Shown here one piece after another: positions 46,170-54,958 of a DNA stretch of 64,000 bases. Source of the stretch: Naasia lichenicola (GTDB lineage Bacteria; Actinomycetota; Actinomycetes; Actinomycetales; Microbacteriaceae); NCBI RefSeq assembly GCF_004801885.1, contig NZ_SSSM01000005.1:248001-312000 (forward strand), in the 5' to 3' direction. How positions within the stretch are numbered: the first letter of the stretch is position 1; each line of letters starts with the position of its first letter. The position numbers were made by a program, and so were the translations under genes. A model generated the notes under the pieces. It had not been told where the DNA came from, searched no databases, and saw nothing but the letters and a program-made list of their open reading frames with translations.

Positions 46170-46856
46170 ATGGCGGATGCCTCCGTCGCCCCCGATGGGG
46201 AAGCCGGACGGGTCGCGATGGATCCCTCCTCCGAGATCTCCATCGTCGAAGCGGAGCCGTCCATCGCCCGGGAGGTCTTCGGCGATCGCATCGGCCTGGC
46301 ACGCCGCTTCACCGCAGCACTCGTCGACCAGGGCGAGGTCCGCGGACTGATCGGCCCGCTCGAGCTTCCCCGGCTGTGGACACGGCACGTCATCAACTGC
46401 GCTCTGGCTGCACCTCTGCTGCACGGTGCCGTCACCGACGTCGGCAGTGGGGCCGGGCTGCCGGGCATCGTCCTGGCCATCGTGCGACCCGACGTCAGCT
46501 TCACGCTCGTCGAGCCCATGGAGCGCCGGACTGATTGGCTCCAGGAACAGGCCTCTGATCTGGGACTTTCCAACGTGATCGTGCTCCGCGCGCGTGCTGA
46601 GGAGGCGCCCCGCGCCGCTGCAGACATCGTGACCGCTCGAGCTGTGGGAGCGCTGACCAAGCTGATCCCGATCGCTGCTCCGCTGGCGCGGAGAGGTGGC
46701 GAGCTGCTCCTCTTCAAGGGTGCGACGGTCGACGCCGAGGTGGCGAAGGCGCAGCGGGCCATCGCGCGGGCGCGTCTTGCCGATGTCCGAGTGGAGGAGC
46801 TCGGCACCGGTATGGCGACCGAGGGAACGCGAGTCTTCCGGGCTACAGTGAACTGA
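46170..46856 (+). CDS. rsmG: 16S rRNA (guanine-527-N7)-methyltransferase RsmG
   Basis: This SAM-dependent methyltransferase modifies G527 of 16S rRNA, and its loss gives low-level streptomycin resistance. The 228-residue protein has the motif DVGSGAGLPGIVLAI (about 89-103) and LVEPMERRTDWLQ. It starts 2 bp after the jag stop; ATG 46170 (MADASVAPDG) adds a short variable N terminus. Confidence 0.96.
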   Translation: MADASVAPDGEAGRVAMDPSSEISIVEAEPSIAREVFGDRIGLARRFTAALVDQGEVRGLIGPLELPRLWTRHVINCALAAPLLHGAVTDVGSGAGLPGIVLAIVRPDVSFTLVEPMERRTDWLQEQASDLGLSNVIVLRARAEEAPRAAADIVTARAVGALTKLIPIAAPLARRGGELLLFKGATVDAEVAKAQRAIARARLADVRVEELGTGMATEGTRVFRATVN

Positions 46857-46923
46857 CCGGAATCGGGGGAGTGTCGCGGCCGCGTGGCTGCTGCTCCCGG
46901 AATCCTCCGGTCCTCGCACGGAA

Positions 46924-46939
46924 GGTTCCACGTGAAACC
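46924..46939. promoter_or_regulatory. parS centromere site overlapping the parA start
   Basis: GGTTCCACGTGAAACC matches 13 of 16 bases of parS (TGTTTCACGTGAAACA) and keeps the CACGTG core. The GTG at its centre is the proposed parA start codon. ParB bound here would sit on the parA translation start. Confidence 0.8.
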
Positions 46940-47864
46940 GCAGGATGTCCCCGCACGACCGAGTGAACGGCGCGCGTCGGCGCGACGCTCATTCGATGAG
47001 ACCACTCCCCTGGCCCGTGAGCTCGCGGATCTGACCCGTCGCCGACAGGCGCTCGAGGTCGGTACCCTGCCGAGACCGGCCAAGACCCGCATCTTCACGG
47101 TCGCGAACCAGAAGGGCGGAGTGGGCAAGACCACCACCACCGTCAATCTCGCCGCTGCACTCGCCCGCTCCGGCGCCCGAGTGCTCGTCATCGACCTCGA
47201 CCCGCAGGGAAACGCCTCCACCGCGCTTGGCATCGAGCACCGTGCCGAGACGGTGAGCGTGTACGACGTCATCGTCAGCGACTCCCCCATGGCTGAGGTG
47301 GTTCGGCAGAGTCCCGAGTTCCCGACGCTGTTCTGCGTTCCCGCGACGATCCACCTGGCCGGTGCTGAGATCGAGCTGGTCTCCCTCGTCGCGCGCGAGC
47401 AGCGGCTCCGCACAGCCCTGGAGAGCTACCTGTCGACGGGGGAGCGATACGACTACGTGCTCATCGACTGCCCGCCGTCTCTCGGTCTGCTCACCATCAA
47501 CGCCTTCGTCGCGGCGAACGAGGTCCTCATCCCGATCCAGTGCGAGTACTACGCACTCGAAGGACTGAGCCAGCTGCTGCGCAACATCCAGCTGATCGAG
47601 CGCCACCTCAACCCGGTGCTCAAGGTGACGACGATCCTGCTCACCATGTACGACTCCCGCACGAACCTGGCCAATCAGGTCGCCCAGGACGTCCGCGAGC
47701 ACTTCCCTGCCGAGACACTCACCGCGATCATCCCCCGTTCCGTCCGGATCTCGGAAGCCCCCAGCTATGGGCAGAGCGTCATCACCTACGACACCAACTC
47801 ACCTGGTTCCATCTCGTACTTGGAGGCAGCAGCCGAGATCGCTCATCGGGGAGCGCAGAGCTGA
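46932..47864 (+). CDS. parA: Chromosome partitioning ATPase ParA (Soj)
   Basis: ParA forms dynamic dimers on DNA and moves ParB-parS complexes apart after replication. The 310-residue protein has the deviant Walker A KGGVGKTT (61-68), the VLVIDLDPQGNAST box and IDCPPSLGLLT (Walker B). A basic N-terminal extension (1-50) precedes the ATPase domain. The start was set at GTG 46932 because GGAAGG lies 6 nt upstream; a longer frame from 46884 is possible. It overlaps parB by one base (TGATG). Confidence 0.95.
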   Translation: MKPQDVPARPSERRASARRSFDETTPLARELADLTRRRQALEVGTLPRPAKTRIFTVANQKGGVGKTTTTVNLAAALARSGARVLVIDLDPQGNASTALGIEHRAETVSVYDVIVSDSPMAEVVRQSPEFPTLFCVPATIHLAGAEIELVSLVAREQRLRTALESYLSTGERYDYVLIDCPPSLGLLTINAFVAANEVLIPIQCEYYALEGLSQLLRNIQLIERHLNPVLKVTTILLTMYDSRTNLANQVAQDVREHFPAETLTAIIPRSVRISEAPSYGQSVITYDTNSPGSISYLEAAAEIAHRGAQS

Positions 47865-48805
47865 TGGCAGCGCCCAAGCGCGGGCTGGGCAAGGGGATCG
47901 GCTCGCTGATCCCCATGTCGGACTACCCGACTGCCTCCCGTCCATCCGATGTCTTCTTCGCCGGCTCCGCGTCAGCCGACGACGGTCTCGTCGACGTGCC
48001 GGGAGCCCGCCTGGTGGAGCTCGATGTCGACGACATCGTTCCCAACCCGCAGCAGCCTCGCAAGGAGTTCGACGCCGAGGCGCTCGAGGAACTCGTGACG
48101 TCCGTTCGCGAGTACGGCGTGCTCCAGCCGATCGTCGTCCGTCCTTCGCCGCGCGGCGAAGGCAAGTTCGAGCTGGTGATGGGGGAGAGACGTCTCCGCG
48201 CCAGCAAGCTCGCGGAACGTCGCACGATCACAGCGGTCGTGCGTGATACCGCCGACAACTCGATGCTTCAGGATGCTCTCCTGGAGAATCTCCACAGGTC
48301 GCAGCTCAATCCGTTGGAGGAAGCATCCGCCTATCAGCAGCTGATCGCGGATTTCGGCATCACTCAGGAAGCGCTGGCGGAGCGTATCGGTCGATCTCGA
48401 CCCAAGATCACGAACACGATCCGCCTGCTCAAGCTGCCGGAGAGCGTGCAGAGTCGGGTAGCGGCTGGGGTGCTGACGGCGGGGCACGCCAAGGCCATCC
48501 TGGCAGCCGGTAGTCCTGAGGCGATGCTCGCCCTCGCCGACCGGGTGGTCAACGAGGACCTCTCAGTGCGGGCGACCGAGGCTGCTGCCGCGCGTGGTGC
48601 GGATCCCGCCAAGGCCACGGCGACCGCTGCCCGTCGCAGTGAGCACTTCGATGCGGTCGCCAATCGTCTGGGCGACCGGCTGAACACCCGGGTGAAGGTC
48701 TCGCTCGGTGTCAGCAAGGGGCAGATCGTCATCGATTTCGCCACATTGGCCGACCTCAGGCGCATCCTCACCGACCTCGGGGACGACGGCGCGCTGGGCG
48801 ATTGA
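47864..48805 (+). CDS. parB: Chromosome partitioning protein ParB (Spo0J)
   Basis: ParB is a CTP-dependent DNA clamp loading at parS. The 313-residue protein has the N-terminal ParA-stimulating motif (RGLGKGIGSLIP), the CTP-binding box GERR (107-110), a central HTH domain with EALAERIGRSRPKITNTIRLLKLP-type sequence (about 165-190) and a C-terminal dimerisation domain. A terminator-like hairpin follows. Confidence 0.97.
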   Translation: MAAPKRGLGKGIGSLIPMSDYPTASRPSDVFFAGSASADDGLVDVPGARLVELDVDDIVPNPQQPRKEFDAEALEELVTSVREYGVLQPIVVRPSPRGEGKFELVMGERRLRASKLAERRTITAVVRDTADNSMLQDALLENLHRSQLNPLEEASAYQQLIADFGITQEALAERIGRSRPKITNTIRLLKLPESVQSRVAAGVLTAGHAKAILAAGSPEAMLALADRVVNEDLSVRATEAAAARGADPAKATATAARRSEHFDAVANRLGDRLNTRVKVSLGVSKGQIVIDFATLADLRRILTDLGDDGALGD

Positions 48806-48808
48806 CAG

Positions 48809-48832
48809 CGGGGGCGCGAATTCACGCCCCCG
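48809..48832 (+). terminator. Terminator hairpin after parB
   Basis: CGGGGGCG (48809-48816) pairs with CGCCCCCG (48825-48832) over an 8-nt loop, 3 bp after the parB stop. No T-run. Confidence 0.55.
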
Positions 48833-48912
48833 AATCTCACCAGGATCGATCGTAAGCAGGTAACGACCAGGCTGGCCGGCGATTGCCAGGGCCTCGACAC
48901 GGCCGTGGACGG

Positions 48913-48974
48913 CCTACTCGACCACCGACGGCGCTCGTTCTGCTCGAATGCACGTTACTCGGTGGTCGGGTAGG
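48913..48974. repeat. Inverted repeat between parB and ddl
   Basis: Arms CCTACTCGACCACCGA (48913-48928) and TCGGTGGTCGGGTAGG (48959-48974) are complementary at 15 of 16 positions around a 30-nt loop. The 256-bp gap (48806-49061) between convergent parB and ddl holds no gene. Confidence 0.6.
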
Positions 48975-49061
48975 CGTTCTAGCTCCGTTTCGAGGCCCTC
49001 CTGGCTCGCTTCCGTCGACGAAGCAGGTCGCACTACAGGAGGCTCAGATGCCCCGACAGGC

Positions 49062-50057
49062 TCAGACCGCGCCGATGGCGGTCCGCGCGATGGCTGCGTA
49101 GGTCGTTCCCAGGTCGCCGCCGCGGGCGAGGATGGCCTGGGGAAGCAGCGACGTCTCAGTCAATCCCGGCAGCACGTTGACCTCGAGGAACCAGGCGCGA
49201 TCCTCGGAATCGATGATGATGTCGACGCGTGAGAGGTGACGCAGGCCGAGTGCACGATGGGTGAGGAGGGCGAGCTCGGATGCCGCCGATGCCGCCTTGG
49301 GAGATATACGCGCGGGCGTATAGAACCGCGTCTCCCCCGCGTTGTAGCGGGCCTCGTAGTCGTAGGCGCCCGATACCGGCTCGATCTCGACAGCGTCCAG
49401 CGCCCGAGCGCCGTCTCCGGTATCGACGACCCCGACCGCGATCTCGACTCCAGGTACGAAGTACTCGATGAGCGCGTCGTCACCGTAGGTGTACGCCTCG
49501 ACCATCGCCCGGGGGAGGGCATCCGACGCAGGAACGATGCTGACGCCCTGGGCTGACCCGCCCTTGGCCGGCTTGACCACGAGGGGGAAGTCGAAGGCGT
49601 TCTCGACGATCTTGAGCACGGCGGGAGCGCCGAGCTCTCGGAACGTCTCCCGGCTGAGCGCCAGCCCGCGAGGGGTGACCCCTCCCGCGTTGGCGACCAG
49701 GGTCTTGGCCGTCGGCTTGTCCCAGGCCAGCCGGGCCGCGCGATGATCGGAGCCGACGAACGGCACCCCGGCGAGATCGAGCAGCGCGCGCAGCGCTCCA
49801 TCCTCACCGCTGGCGCCGTGGAGAGCGGGCCAGACGACGTCGTAGCCCGCGTCGGCCAGCGATGGAAGCAGCGCGGCATCCGGCTCGCGGACATCCACGC
49901 GCCATCCCTGTTCCAGCAGAGCGTCTGCCACGCGTCGGCCCGAACGGAGGGAGACCTCTCGCTCGTGCGAGATCCCGCCGGCAAGGACGAGCGCATAGGG
50001 GCTGTTCCCCGTGGAACTGGGAGTCGCGGTGCGGTGCGATGCCTGCTGTTCGGACAA
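49062..50057 (-). CDS. ddl: D-alanine--D-alanine ligase
   Basis: This ATP-grasp enzyme makes D-Ala-D-Ala for peptidoglycan. The 331-residue protein has the N-terminal LVLAGGISHEREVSLRSG motif, the ATP loop VVKPAKGGSAQGVSIV, the omega-loop Tyr in GAYDYEARY (the D-Ala form, not the VanA type) and the Mg site LEVNVLPGLTETSLLPQ. The start is TTG 50057 with AAGGAG 5 nt upstream. Together with the next gene it is inserted between parB and trxA, which are adjacent in many actinobacteria. Confidence 0.94.
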   Translation of the reverse strand: MSEQQASHRTATPSSTGNSPYALVLAGGISHEREVSLRSGRRVADALLEQGWRVDVREPDAALLPSLADAGYDVVWPALHGASGEDGALRALLDLAGVPFVGSDHRAARLAWDKPTAKTLVANAGGVTPRGLALSRETFRELGAPAVLKIVENAFDFPLVVKPAKGGSAQGVSIVPASDALPRAMVEAYTYGDDALIEYFVPGVEIAVGVVDTGDGARALDAVEIEPVSGAYDYEARYNAGETRFYTPARISPKAASAASELALLTHRALGLRHLSRVDIIIDSEDRAWFLEVNVLPGLTETSLLPQAILARGGDLGTTYAAIARTAIGAV

Positions 50058-50122
50058 GGTGTCTCCTTGGTGCGGATCTGGGGGCTGCGTCTGGTGGAGC
50101 GGTGCGCCGCGCGTGAGGTCGG

Positions 50123-51442
50123 TCAGCCGAGGTCGGGCGGGGGGCTCACCACTCGCCGGTCGGGTCGATTGACCCTCAAGGTGCCGGTCCCGGAGAAGGT
50201 GCGGAGCAGGTCGAGCTCGCCGCCGACCACGGTGGCCAGGCGGCGGATGCCCATTCTGATGTTCTCGGGCGTCGGATAGCAGAACGAGAGTCGCATCTCA
50301 CTGCGTCCTCCCCCGTCCGCGTAGAAGGCCGTGCCGGGGGTGTAGGCGACCAGCTCGGTCACCGCTCGAGGCAGCATCTGCTTCGAATCGAGCTCTGGAG
50401 GCAGTGTGACCCAGACGTAGAAGCCGCCATTGGGGTTCGTCCAGGTCAGCTCCGGCAGGTGTTCCGAGAGCGCGGAGAGCATCGTCTCCTTGCGCTCCCG
50501 GTAGACACCTCGGAAGACATCGATCTGAGCGCGCCAGTCGGCGGTGTTCAGATACTCGTTGACCACGAGCTGGTTGAAGGAGCTGGGGGAGAGGATCGCC
50601 GATTCCGCCGCGAGGACCAGCTTCTCCCGGATCGCGTGCGGAGCCAGGACCCACCCCACCCGGAAGCCCGGCGCGAGGGTCTTGGAGAAGGAACCCAGGT
50701 AGATGACTCCGTCATCCTCGAGCGTGCGCAACGGGGGCGGCGGAGCCTTGTCGAACCAGAGCAGGCCGTACGGGTTGTCCTCGACGACGAGGATGCCGTT
50801 GCTGCGGGCGATCTCCAGGATCTCGGGGCGCCGGGCGGCGCTCATCGTGACGCCCGCCGGGTTGTGGAAGTTCGGGACCGTGTACAGGAACTTGATCGTG
50901 GATCCGGCAGCCCGTTCCGCAGCGATCGTCTCCCGCAGAGCCTGGGGGATGAGCCCGTCGGAATCCATCGCCACGTGCACCGTCCGAGCCTGATACGACC
51001 GGAAGACGCCGATGGCACCCACGTAGCTCGGAGCCTCCGCGAGCACGACGTCTCCAGGATCCAGGAACAGCTTGGCCACGAGATCGATGGCCTGCTGCGA
51101 TCCCGTGGTGGTGACGACATCGTCGACCCCGGCTCGGATCCCCTCCTCGGCCATGACTTCGAGGATGTGCTCGCGCAGCGCGGGAACCCCCTGACCCGAC
51201 CCGTACTGCAGGGCCATCGGACCCTGCGTGCGCATGACCGTGTCGAACGCGGAGCGGATGAGGTCCTCGGGCAGGGCGGCGACGAACGGCATGCCGCCGG
51301 CCAGTGAGACGACCTCGGGGCGAGATGCCACCGCGAAGAGAGCGCGGACCTCCGATGCGGACAGGCCAGCCGTGCGGGCGGCGTATGCGCCGTACCACGG
51401 GTCCAGATTGGTGCCGCGGTTGGTGCTGCTGCTGTCCTGCAC
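50123..51442 (-). CDS. PLP-dependent aminotransferase (fold type I, 2-aminoadipate/MocR-catalytic type)
   Basis: The 439-residue aminotransferase has the Schiff-base Lys in YLGSFSKTLAPGFRVGW, the PLP phosphate-binding GSQQAIDL and the VPNFHNPAGVTMS motif. It resembles the LysN/ARO8-like aminotransferase group and lacks a GntR HTH. The amino acid substrate is not certain. The GTG start 51442 has GAGG upstream. It lies 65 bp upstream of ddl on the same strand. Confidence 0.92.
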   Translation of the reverse strand: MQDSSSTNRGTNLDPWYGAYAARTAGLSASEVRALFAVASRPEVVSLAGGMPFVAALPEDLIRSAFDTVMRTQGPMALQYGSGQGVPALREHILEVMAEEGIRAGVDDVVTTTGSQQAIDLVAKLFLDPGDVVLAEAPSYVGAIGVFRSYQARTVHVAMDSDGLIPQALRETIAAERAAGSTIKFLYTVPNFHNPAGVTMSAARRPEILEIARSNGILVVEDNPYGLLWFDKAPPPPLRTLEDDGVIYLGSFSKTLAPGFRVGWVLAPHAIREKLVLAAESAILSPSSFNQLVVNEYLNTADWRAQIDVFRGVYRERKETMLSALSEHLPELTWTNPNGGFYVWVTLPPELDSKQMLPRAVTELVAYTPGTAFYADGGGRSEMRLSFCYPTPENIRMGIRRLATVVGGELDLLRTFSGTGTLRVNRPDRRVVSPPPDLG

Positions 51443-51577
51443 GTGATCCTCGCTTCTTCGGAGCCCGCGTGGCGGTGTCTGCGCTGGTGGTCAGCGCTGC
51501 TGGAAATGGCCCCGAAGCCGACGGCCGAAGGCCGCGGATTCCCAACATAGTGAACGGAAGGTGGGGGAAGACGCAGA

Positions 51578-51609
51578 AAGGCCCGCCCGGCGAGTGCCGA
51601 GCGGGCCTT
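51578..51609 (-). terminator. Rho-independent terminator of trxA
   Basis: On the minus strand AAGGCCCGC pairs with GCGGGCCTT around a nested CGGC/GCCG stem, and TTTCTGCGTCTT follows. It begins 19 bp after the trxA stop. Confidence 0.88.
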
Positions 51610-51627
51610 GAACGAGCTTCCCGACGG

Positions 51628-51954
51628 CTATGCCAGGAATGCTGCCAATTCTGATTCGAGCGCGGGCTTCGGCTTGGCTCCGATGACCGACTTGACGACC
51701 TCGCCGCCCTTGTAGACCTTCATCGCCGGAATGGACGTGATGTGGTACTTCGCAGCGGTCTCGGGGTTCTCGTCGACGTTGAGCTTGACGATAGAGATCT
51801 TCTCGCCGTTCTCGCTGGCGATCTGCTCGAGGATCGGCCCGACGGCGCGACACGGCCCGCACCATTCCGCCCAGAAGTCCACCAGGACGGGCTTGTCCGA
51901 GTTGAGGACGATGTCCTGGAAGGTGGCGTCGGTCACCTGGGTGAGATTCGACAT
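51628..51954 (-). CDS. trxA: Thioredoxin
   Basis: The 108-residue thioredoxin has active site WCGPC (C32, C35) and the cis-Pro loop SIPAMKVYKGGE. It reduces disulphides for enzymes such as MsrA, using TrxB upstream. The start is ATG 51954 with AAGGAG 6 nt before. A TATACACT -10-like sequence (51983-51990) may give trxA its own promoter with a leader of about 30 nt. Confidence 0.97.
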   Translation of the reverse strand: MSNLTQVTDATFQDIVLNSDKPVLVDFWAEWCGPCRAVGPILEQIASENGEKISIVKLNVDENPETAAKYHITSIPAMKVYKGGEVVKSVIGAKPKPALESELAAFLA

Positions 51955-52054
51955 GTGCGGCTCCTTGCTTGGGTCAGTGGAAAGTGTATAGCGGCGCGGG
52001 TGCGGCACTGCCGCGGGCGACGGGCGTGGCCGAGCCACCGTTGACGCCCATGGT

Positions 52055-53086
52055 TCAGGGCTGGCCGACGAGCTCGCCGTCGGAGTCGATCGTGCTTCCG
52101 GCCGCCGGTGAGGCACCCGTGAGGGACACACCCTTGGCCTGCGACTCCAGATCGGCCGGCAGCTCGGCTAGGTAGTGCTCGGCGTCGAGAGCGGCGACCG
52201 TGCCCGATGCCGCAGCGGTGATCGCCTGACGGTAGGTGGGGTCGATCACGTCACCCGCCGCGAAGACGCCGGGCTGGTTGGTGCGCGACGAGCGACCGGC
52301 GACAGCAATGGTCCCTTCGACGGTGAGATCGAGCTGGTCGTGGAAGAGATGCACCCGAGGGTCGTTTCCGACGGCGATGAACAGCCCGGTGATGTCGAGA
52401 CCGCGCTCGGTGCCGTCGACGGTGTCGCGGAGCGTGATGCTGTGCACGCCCGTGCTGTTCTCATCGCCGTGGATGGCAGCCACCTCGGAGTTCCAGATGA
52501 ACTCGATCTTCGGGTTGTCGATGGCGCGCTGCTGCATGATCTTGGAGGCGCGAAGCGCGTCTCGGCGGACGATGACGTGGACCTTGTCGGCGAAGCGCGT
52601 GAGGAAGGTCGCCTCCTCCATGGCCGAGTCGCCGCCGCCGACGACGGCGATGATCTGCTTGCGGAAGAAGGCGCCATCGCAGGTGGCGCACCAGGAGACG
52701 CCGTGGCCGCTGAGTCGCTCCTCGTCGGGCAGCCCGAGCTTGCGGTAGGCGGAGCCCGTGGAGACGATCACGGACAGGGCCTCGTGCACCGCGCCGGAGC
52801 CGAGCATCACGGACTTGACCGGACCGGACAGGTCGACGGAGACCACGTCGTCGTAGACGACCTCGGTGCCGAACTTCTCCGCCTGCTCGCGGAACTTGTC
52901 CATCAGCTCGGGGCCCATGATGCCCTCGGGGAATCCAGGGAAGTTCTCGACGTCCGTCGTGTTCATCAGCTCGCCCCCGGCTTCGACGGAACTGGCGATC
53001 AGGAGGGGCTCTAGCTCCGCTCGGGCGGCGTAGATGGCGGCGGTGTATCCGGCGGGACCGGATCCGATGATGATCATCTGGCGCAC
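52055..53086 (-). CDS. trxB: Thioredoxin-disulfide reductase
   Basis: This FAD/NADPH enzyme keeps thioredoxin reduced. The 343-residue protein has the FAD motif IIGSGPAGYTAAIYAAR, the redox site C133-A-T-C136 (WCATCDGAFF), the NADPH motif VVGGGDSAMEEA and GVFAAGDVIDP. The start was set at GTG 53086, with GAGGAG 8 nt upstream; longer frames lack support. The C-terminal 25 residues are variable. It lies 100 bp upstream of trxA. Confidence 0.96.
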   Translation of the reverse strand: MRQMIIIGSGPAGYTAAIYAARAELEPLLIASSVEAGGELMNTTDVENFPGFPEGIMGPELMDKFREQAEKFGTEVVYDDVVSVDLSGPVKSVMLGSGAVHEALSVIVSTGSAYRKLGLPDEERLSGHGVSWCATCDGAFFRKQIIAVVGGGDSAMEEATFLTRFADKVHVIVRRDALRASKIMQQRAIDNPKIEFIWNSEVAAIHGDENSTGVHSITLRDTVDGTERGLDITGLFIAVGNDPRVHLFHDQLDLTVEGTIAVAGRSSRTNQPGVFAAGDVIDPTYRQAITAAASGTVAALDAEHYLAELPADLESQAKGVSLTGASPAAGSTIDSDGELVGQP

Positions 53087-53255
53087 TGCAGGCTCCTCGA
53101 CTGTCGTGACACGTACATTGCGCGGCCGCATCGCGACCTGCTCTGGTTTCAACCCATGCTAGGTGCGCGCAATTCCCGGTGCCTGAGGGTCGGTGCTCCC
53201 CCTTAAGGGGAGGTCGAACCGGCGTCGACGCCATGTGTTCGGCCGGTGAGCGGAG

Positions 53256-53271
53256 TGTTCCACGTGGCACG
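53256..53271. promoter_or_regulatory. parS-like palindrome between trxB and murJ
   Basis: TGTTCCACGTGGCACG matches 12 of 16 parS bases and is centred on CCACGTGG. It is non-coding, 6.3 kb from the parA parS. The match is weak enough to be chance. Confidence 0.35.
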
Positions 53272-53347
53272 TGCCGCGAATCCGCCTCCCTCGGAGAGAG
53301 CGCCCGACGCCTCGGGAGGTGGGGGATCGAGGGCCCTCCAAGCCATC

Positions 53348-54958
53348 TCAGGCCCTGCGACCGAATCGCCGTCCGAGGATCGCGGTGATGGCGGCCAGGT
53401 CCGGCGATCGCAGCAGCCGGAGCGCTCCGAGGTACACCACGGACATCACGGCTCCGAGGACCGCCATCGTCAGGATCGCCGCGGCGCCCCCCGACATGGC
53501 GAACCCATCGGCACGGAACGCGCCCAGCATGAGGCCGACGAGGTAGCCGGCGACGCCCGCCGGTACGGCGGCCGCGAGGTCGAGGAGGAGGCTGCGCGCG
53601 ATGGGTGCCGGGTCGGCCGCGACCTTGCGTCGGAGCAGGATGGATGCGATCACGAGCTGGACGGCTCCCGCAGCGGATACGACCGAAGCGATGCCCATGG
53701 CGATCCGATCCACGGGGAGCAGGCTGCAGGCCAGCACGCCGCCGATCACCAGGACCACCTGAACGATCGTGAAGACGAAGGGGGTCCGAGTGTCGCCGAG
53801 CGAGTAGAAGACGCGCTGCACCACGAAGAGCAGGCTGAACGGCACGAGACCCACCAGATAGGCGACGATGACCGCGGCCATCTGCTGCACATCGCCGAAG
53901 TCTCCAGTGAATACGCGGGCGAACGGGCCCGCGCAGACGATGAGCACCGCTGCGGCGAGGGTCAGAGCGAGGGCCACCGCGCGCAGCGCAGTCGACAGGT
54001 CACCGCGCAGCGCCGTGAGGTCACCGCGGCTCGCATGCTCGCTCATGGTCGTGTACAGGGCCGTCACGATGGACACGGTGATGATCGAGTGGGGCAGCAT
54101 GAAGATCAGCCATGACGTCGCCATGGTCGCGGCGCTCGCGCCCCTGCCCGTTGCGATGAGCGAGACGTTGGTCTCGATGACACCGGCCACCTGACCGGCG
54201 ACGAGCATGCCGAGGGTCCAGCCCGCAGCACGCGCCGCCGAGCCGAGGCCGACGCCCCGCCAGCCGAAGTCGGGCCGATAGCTGAGCCCGACGCGTCTCC
54301 AGAACGCGAACAGGACGATCGCCTGGGTGGCGATGCCGAGCGACGCTCCACCGGCGAGCAGCGCGATCATCGCCGGCGACCAGTCGCCGGGCGCACGATC
54401 GGGATCTGCTCCGTAGACGGCCATGAAGACGCCGATGCTCGCGATGCCGATCACATTGTTGAGCACCGGCGCCCAGGTGAAGGGACCGAATGACTTGCGC
54501 GCGTTGAGCACCTCGCCCAGCAGGGCGTAGAGGCCGAGGAAGAAGATCTGGGGGAGGCTCCAGTACGCGAAGGCCGTCGCGAGGCGCACATTGGCCGCGG
54601 GGACATCGACAGAGGTGAACAGGTCGACGAGCAGCGGCGCCGACAGGGTGGCGAGTGCTCCGATGGCGGCGAAGCCGATCAGTGCCAGGGTGACGAGCTT
54701 GTTGACGTATGCTCCCCCGCCGTCCGGACCGCGGCTGGCGCGCACGATCTGGGGGACGAGCACGGCGCTCAGCAGTCCGCCGCCGATGATGGCGTAGATG
54801 CTGGCGGGCACGATGGTCGACACCGAGAAGGCGTCGGCGCTTCCGCTGCCGACCACGCCGATCGCCTGGGCGAGCACGATCGCCTTCGCGAAGCCGAGCA
54901 CCCGTGAGACCAGCGTCCCGGATGCGAGAAGGGCGCTGGAGCGGCCGAGAGAGCTCAT
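53348..54958 (-). CDS. murJ: Lipid II flippase MurJ (MviN)
   Basis: MurJ exports lipid II for peptidoglycan assembly. The 536-residue MOP-superfamily protein has about 14 membrane segments, with LVSRVLGFAKAIVLAQAIG at the N terminus, the Arg/Asp-containing groove and YALLGEVLNARKSFGPFTWAPVLNN in the middle. It lacks the C-terminal pseudokinase domain that FhaA binds in mycobacteria. ATG 54958 overlaps the upstream DUF6049 stop (ATGA). Confidence 0.95.
   Translation of the reverse strand: MSSLGRSSALLASGTLVSRVLGFAKAIVLAQAIGVVGSGSADAFSVSTIVPASIYAIIGGGLLSAVLVPQIVRASRGPDGGGAYVNKLVTLALIGFAAIGALATLSAPLLVDLFTSVDVPAANVRLATAFAYWSLPQIFFLGLYALLGEVLNARKSFGPFTWAPVLNNVIGIASIGVFMAVYGADPDRAPGDWSPAMIALLAGGASLGIATQAIVLFAFWRRVGLSYRPDFGWRGVGLGSAARAAGWTLGMLVAGQVAGVIETNVSLIATGRGASAATMATSWLIFMLPHSIITVSIVTALYTTMSEHASRGDLTALRGDLSTALRAVALALTLAAAVLIVCAGPFARVFTGDFGDVQQMAAVIVAYLVGLVPFSLLFVVQRVFYSLGDTRTPFVFTIVQVVLVIGGVLACSLLPVDRIAMGIASVVSAAGAVQLVIASILLRRKVAADPAPIARSLLLDLAAAVPAGVAGYLVGLMLGAFRADGFAMSGGAAAILTMAVLGAVMSVVYLGALRLLRSPDLAAITAILGRRFGRRA

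Noticed and set aside
50003-50018. parS-like TGTTCCCCGTGGAACT
   Set aside because: Inside the ddl coding sequence, lacks the CACGTG core.
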